DNA of 64,000 nt from Bradyrhizobium erythrophlei (GTDB lineage: Bacteria > Pseudomonadota > Alphaproteobacteria > Rhizobiales > Xanthobacteraceae): positions 4,976,501 to 5,040,500 of the forward strand of contig NZ_LT670849.1 of assembly GCF_900142985.1 (NCBI RefSeq), read 5' to 3'. The notes beneath the pieces were generated by a model. That model worked only from the letters and a program-made list of their open reading frames with translations, searched no databases and was not told the DNA's origin. How positions within the stretch are numbered: the stretch's first letter is position 1; each line of letters starts with the position of its first letter. Below, piece after piece: positions 60,393 to 64,000 of the stretch. A program made the position numbers and the translations under genes.

Positions 60393-60638
60393 CTAGCGTT
60401 CGAACCAGAACCAGTCGGCGTGTGCCCGGCGCCAATCGGCGTTACGCTGTTCGTTGCGGCCGATCAGGATGCCGAACCGGATGCAGGCCTTGCGGTCACC
60501 CTTTTCGCAGAGCTGATGGAAGCCGATGATTTCCGCCTCCATGGCGCTTTGGGCGCGGGCGGGGGAAGCAACCATCGAAGCCGATCCGGCAATGCCGGCC
60601 GCGATCACACAAGCAGTCATCAATCGCCTTAAGGTCAT
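60393..60638 (-). CDS. Small exported hypothetical protein
   Basis: 81 residues with a signal peptide (LMTACVIAAGIAGSASMVASPARA). The mature part (MEAEIIGFHQLCEKGDRKACIRFGILIGRNEQRNADWRRAHADWFWFER) has two cysteines and a W-rich end; the CEKGDRKACIRFGILI segment resembles a Sel1/CW-type short repeat. AGGAGAACCC gives a strong ribosome site for ATG 60638. Confidence 0.7.
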   Translation of the reverse strand: MTLRRLMTACVIAAGIAGSASMVASPARAQSAMEAEIIGFHQLCEKGDRKACIRFGILIGRNEQRNADWRRAHADWFWFER

Positions 60639-60845
60639 GGGTTCTCCTGTCAAAAAATCGATGCCCCCGCGATCAGGCTTAGAGCGCCAAATCTGAATGC
60701 AATCTGAACCTTGCGGGGAAGGGTTCGCATGGCACTGCGAGTGCCATGGAGGAAACGCACCTTAAAAAATTCGTCCGGTCGCTTCGGCTCTTTATCTGTG
60801 CTAATCCTTAAAAAAATGGGCCCACAGGAAAAGAGGATACTGCCG

Positions 60846-61199
60846 ATGTCCGAACCGAAACTCGAAGTGCCGGCCGAGCTGCGCGATCTGGCCGAAAAGA
60901 CCATTGACCAGGCCGAGCGGGCGTTCGGCATGTTTTTCGAGGCGGCCGCCAAATCCGTCGGCGCGATCCCGAGTCCGGGCACGGAAATCTCCAAGCAGGC
61001 GCTGTCGTTTACCGAGCAGAACATGAAGGCCGCGTTCGAACATGCGCGCAAGCTCGTGCATGCGACCGACCTTCAGCAGGCGCTGCAAATCCAGTCGGAG
61101 TTCTTGCGGAGTCAGTTCACCAATGCCGGCGAACACATGCGGCAGATCACCGGCGACGTGATGTCGGCCGCCAAGGACACGATGAAGCCGAAGTTTTAA
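60846..61199 (+). CDS. Phasin-family protein
   Basis: 117 residues, all helical and amphipathic (LRDLAEKTIDQAERAFGMFFEAAAKSVG; ISKQALSFTEQNMKAAFEHARKLVHATDLQQALQIQSEFLRSQFTNAGEHM). This is the phasin family, which coats polyhydroxyalkanoate granules; LTEQ-like NMKAAF and LxxALxIQSEFLRSQF are typical. GAGG precedes ATG 60846. No pha synthesis genes are nearby. Confidence 0.88.
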   Translation: MSEPKLEVPAELRDLAEKTIDQAERAFGMFFEAAAKSVGAIPSPGTEISKQALSFTEQNMKAAFEHARKLVHATDLQQALQIQSEFLRSQFTNAGEHMRQITGDVMSAAKDTMKPKF

Positions 61200-61293
61200 G
61201 CCCGCGGAGTCGCAGGAAGCGCGCGGCTTTTCGAAGGCCGCAAGCCAGCTTGTCGCTGATTGCTAACGCGCGTCTCGAAAGCGAGGTGTTGGA

Positions 61294-61479
61294 TCAGATC
61301 GTCTTCAGGAAACTCTCGTTCGACGAACATCCACCGCAATGGTAAGTGACGAAGTTAAAGCGTTCGTCCCTCGGTTCGATCAGCATCAGTCTCATCCGAT
61401 CGTTGCACTTGATGCAGGTTATCTCGGTCGTGGTCTGCGAACTCGTACATGTCGGTGTCGGCTTTGGAACGTCCAGCAT
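61294..61479 (-). CDS. Small zinc-finger-like protein
   Basis: 61 residues. CIKC and CGGC pairs 21 residues apart (CIKCNDRMRLMLIEPRDERF...YHCGGCSS) probably bind zinc. AAGAGGG precedes ATG 61479. Proteins of this exact shape are common in Bradyrhizobium and unassigned. The longer frame to 61584 is not needed. Confidence 0.7.
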   Translation of the reverse strand: MLDVPKPTPTCTSSQTTTEITCIKCNDRMRLMLIEPRDERFNFVTYHCGGCSSNESFLKTI

Positions 61480-61731
61480 GGCACCCTCTTTCGCTTCCTC
61501 GAATTCCCTTCTCTTCTTCAACGAGATATGCCGACGCAACCAACGATATCCGCAACTGACGGCAGTATGTCCGATTCCTGACACGCTTGATACGATTTAG
61601 CGCGCGCTGATTCTCCCACCGATAGAGGAGCTTAGTGGCTCAATCCTTGGGCACGCTTCAAGTTCCACTGGGTTCCCTGACATCGGCGGGATTGGCCTGA
61701 CGTCGCCGGTGGCCGAAGGCCCGCGCGAAGG

Positions 61732-62571
61732 TTATGGATACGGACCCGGTCCCATTTTGGTGATTAGGAGATTGTCGGTCGGCACCGGCGACAGGTCGCT
61801 GGCTGCCGACTCGCCAAGGAACTTGTTGAGCGTCGACTGAATCTGCTCGCGCGCATTTTCCGGGCCGCGGTCGCTCATCCAGGTGTGCTGGAACGGCGTC
61901 TTGACGATGTCGATGCCCTCGGCCTTGGCCTGCTCAGGCGTCGGCAGCACGCCGGGATCGGCCTTGAAGTTCGGATCGTCCGAGCGGAACGACAGGATCT
62001 TCATCTTGTCGTTGAGGACGAAGGGGACGCGCAGGTTGTCGAGCGTGATCACCTTCGACACCAGCTCGGGGTGCTCCTTGGCGGTGAACATCGCGATGTC
62101 GCCGCCGTTGGAATGCCCGACCAGCGTCAGATGGTTGTAGTCGGCATTCGGCTGGACCTTCTTCAGCTCGCCGAGCACAAAGATGATGTTGGCCTCGCCG
62201 CGCTTGTAGACCTCGAGGCGGCCGACATAAGGCTGGCCCAGTTTGGTGACCAGCGGCGGATCGCTCGGCAGGTCCTGCTGGATGCTGGCGACGAGATAGC
62301 CGCGCGCGGCCAGCACGTTTTCCAGGAACGAATATTCGGTGTTCTTCACCGTGTTGCCGTTGCTGATGATGGCGACCGGCAGGATGCGCGTGCCCTCGTT
62401 GGCGCGCGTCTCGTAGTCGCGGCGCACGGCAAGGTCGACCGCGACCGGCCGCTGCCGCGTCGCGTCGAACAGCTCGAGCGTGTCATGGCGAATGGCCCAC
62501 TTGCTGCCGGCGACGTAGAGCCCGCCGGCGACGGCAATGATGCAGGCCAGGACGATCAAGGCCCGTTTCAT
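61732..62571 (-). CDS. Alpha/beta-hydrolase-fold exported or membrane-anchored protein
   Basis: 279 residues. An N-terminal helix (ALIVLACIIAVAGGLYVAGSKWA) anchors or exports it. The nucleophile elbow is GHSNGG with S154; upstream ENVLAARGYLVASIQQD and downstream DNLRVPF and the C-terminal PFQHTWMSDRG (candidate catalytic His) complete the fold. Homologues are annotated as alpha/beta hydrolases of unknown substrate. GAGAGGG stands before ATG 62571. It is followed by a divergent repeat region. Confidence 0.83.
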   Translation of the reverse strand: MKRALIVLACIIAVAGGLYVAGSKWAIRHDTLELFDATRQRPVAVDLAVRRDYETRANEGTRILPVAIISNGNTVKNTEYSFLENVLAARGYLVASIQQDLPSDPPLVTKLGQPYVGRLEVYKRGEANIIFVLGELKKVQPNADYNHLTLVGHSNGGDIAMFTAKEHPELVSKVITLDNLRVPFVLNDKMKILSFRSDDPNFKADPGVLPTPEQAKAEGIDIVKTPFQHTWMSDRGPENAREQIQSTLNKFLGESAASDLSPVPTDNLLITKMGPGPYP

Positions 62572-62755
62572 CTTTTTATCCCTCTCCGCCTCGACACATG
62601 GTGATTAAACGCGGCAACCAGCAGTTGGGAGCCGGCGTTCACCCGAATTAAATTTTGGATAGCTGCAATCTTTTTGCTTTGCAACATAAGGGCTTGACCT
62701 CGCTGGAGCGTCAAATGCCGCCCAACCATTGGTCGCATCTTCGCAGCCTGCGGTT

Positions 62756-62856
62756 CTAAGTGGAGTGGATTTGACATTCGCTACCCGCCTAGCCGCGAGT
62801 ACATTCGCAAAAGTGGTCGCTGAGAAGGGATGCGAATGTTAGAATCGGACCACTAG
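62756..62856. repeat. CTAG-bounded imperfect palindrome
   Basis: Starting CTAAGTGGAG and ending CCACTAG, the two ends pair imperfectly over about 30 bp, best in ACATTCGC (62774-62781) against GCGAATGT (62832-62839). The right end (62842-62856) is the exact complement of 11139-11153 and the left arm shares 17 bp with 33114-33130. Confidence 0.6.
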
Positions 62857-64000
62857 CCGTGTTGTTCAACATTCGCCGGGAGCGCCACGCCAGCGCGTTG
62901 CCTGATCATCGCGACCACGGCCTCGACCGCGGCCGATATCGCGCCGCGCCGGTAGGCCCAGCGCGGGTCGTTGTCGGGCGGGGCTGCGATCACCATGGTG
63001 GCGTTGGCCTCGAACAGCAGAAGGTCGCCATCCGCATTCAGGGCGAAATCGATCCCGCCATAATCGAGGGACAGCCGGGTGCAGATCGCATGCAGCGCGG
63101 CCATGGCCTTGTCGCCGAGCACGCCGCCCATGTTTTCCAGGAAAGCCATTTCCTCCTTTCGATGATCGGGGTGATCGGCCATGTCGGAGGTGAAGTAGTG
63201 CACCTTCCAGTTTCGCGAAATCGCCAGATGCAGCGGAAACAACTCGCCGCCGATCATCATCACGCGATACTTGCGCGCGCTGCCGTCCGCAGCCCGCGCG
63301 TCGAGATATTCGATCGCGAGAAGCTCCTCGCCCGGCAGTGCCGCGACCGCTGTGGCGAGATCGGCGGCTTTCTCCACCAGCACGAAGTTGCGCCCAGTAT
63401 GATAGCCGGGCGAGCGCAGCAATAACGGAAACGCAAAACCGTTGGCGCCAAGCCAGGCGGCGGCTTCCGCACCGGCGAGAGTTGCGCGGCTCACCGCGAG
63501 CGTCCTGGCGGTGATCACCCCTCGCAGGCCGGCAAGCCGTGCGGCGTTGTCGATGCGCCCGGTCGTCATCACCGCGTGCGGATCGTTGATGACCGGCGCT
63601 GTGCTCTGCGCGGTCAGGCGGATCGCGGCTTGAAGCGCCGGCTGGCACAAATCGGGATCGCCGATGGCGTTGAAGATCAGCCGGTGCGGCGGCAATGGCG
63701 TTGCGGGATCGAGATGGTCGGCCACCACCACCGTGGTCATGAACACGCAGTCGTCGAGAAACGGCGCGGTCGGAATGTTGCCGCCGCCGGAGGACACCAG
63801 TTGCAGCAGCGGGATCGGCGGACCACTGCCGCGATAGGGCAGCGTCGAGACCGCATGGCCGCGAAAGCCCTTCCTGAAATGCGCCAGCGCGCCGTCGCGA
63901 TCGCCCTCGTCGGCGAGCACCGCGCCCATGCCCTGGTGGGCGGCGGCGTGATCGGGATCGGCTTTCAGCGCCGCCTCGTAATGCACGCGCGCTTCCGCAT
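62853..64000 (-). CDS. TPR plus ATP-grasp-like protein (N-terminus outside window)
   Basis: At least 381 residues are visible; the gene begins beyond the window. The first 45 residues are a TPR (ARVHYEAALKADPDHAAAHQGMGAVLADEG, GALAHFRKGF). The remainder (about 50-375) has an ATP-grasp-like arrangement: FPLLLRSPGYHTGRNFVLVEKAADL (nucleotide-binding strands with the Arg and Gly loop), LLAIEYLDARAADGSARKYRVMMIGGELFPLHLAI and YGGIDFALNADGDLLLFEANATMVI (metal-binding Asp/Glu/Asn). RimK-like ligases of this type append amino acids to a carboxylate; the partner is unknown. Confidence 0.78.
   Translation of the reverse strand, partial: AEARVHYEAALKADPDHAAAHQGMGAVLADEGDRDGALAHFRKGFRGHAVSTLPYRGSGPPIPLLQLVSSGGGNIPTAPFLDDCVFMTTVVVADHLDPATPLPPHRLIFNAIGDPDLCQPALQAAIRLTAQSTAPVINDPHAVMTTGRIDNAARLAGLRGVITARTLAVSRATLAGAEAAAWLGANGFAFPLLLRSPGYHTGRNFVLVEKAADLATAVAALPGEELLAIEYLDARAADGSARKYRVMMIGGELFPLHLAISRNWKVHYFTSDMADHPDHRKEEMAFLENMGGVLGDKAMAALHAICTRLSLDYGGIDFALNADGDLLLFEANATMVIAAPPDNDPRWAYRRGAISAAVEAVVAMIRQRAGVALPANVEQHG

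Noticed and set aside
1..64000. CRISPR arrays, tRNA or rRNA genes, intact insertion sequences
   Set aside because: I looked for regularly spaced repeats, cloverleaf-like segments and transposase motifs and saw none.

Overview
The window reads as chromosomal DNA of a Bradyrhizobium-like alphaproteobacterium (Nitrobacteraceae). The evidence is GC-rich coding sequence with the matching codon bias, many typical rhizobial families (a TPR-fused class III adenylate cyclase, an Omp25/31-like porin, TctC-type binding protein, phasin, DUF1330, DUF805, many small exported or zinc-ribbon proteins) and several GC-rich palindromic intergenic elements of the kind seen throughout Bradyrhizobium genomes. I see no rRNA, tRNA, CRISPR array or intact insertion sequence. 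About 65 protein genes, three broken or remnant genes and a set of palindromes and short tandem repeats are supported.

Layout. 0-4.3 kb: the 3' part of a MarR regulator, then a tightly coupled three-subunit molybdenum hydroxylase operon of the PaoABC (aldehyde oxidase) type. 4.4-11 kb: a single-gene NRPS-like enzyme (adenylation, carrier and condensation domains), divergent from a cyclase-TPR protein; then a methyltransferase. 11-19 kb: small transporter, chemoreceptor, TctC-like binding protein, Gre-type factor, M15-like peptidase, VOC, GNAT and an outer-membrane barrel. 19-23 kb: frameshifted HEAT protein, cupin and TetR gene, divergent from a MATE pump with a coupled exported partner. 23-29 kb: the most unusual block, an exported TPR-CHAT protease of 1151 residues followed by an exported beta-rich protein and two zinc-ribbon genes, the second with a membrane domain, spaced like one operon. 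29-41 kb: MscS channel, MFS pump, PAS-GGDEF-EAL protein, zinc ribbon, PilZ protein and a membrane-anchored coiled coil with an internal duplication. 41-50 kb: response regulator, a BamA-like protein, exported proteins, a stomatin-like protein with a decayed TAXI receptor behind it, paired CTAG-bounded palindromes and an exported MBL-fold hydrolase. 50-56 kb: small proteins, an MFS remnant, an L,D-transpeptidase and a retropepsin-like protease. 56-59.6 kb: a type III polyketide synthase, ICMT-type methyltransferase and DHA2 exporter operon, probably making and exporting methylated alkylpyrone or alkylresorcinol lipids. 59.6-64 kb: small genes, phasin, an alpha/beta hydrolase and a TPR/ATP-grasp-like protein that runs off the window.

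All functional calls come from reading motifs and remembered family features; no database search was possible. Start sites were chosen from Shine-Dalgarno-like sequences, signal-peptide placement and stop/start overlaps.
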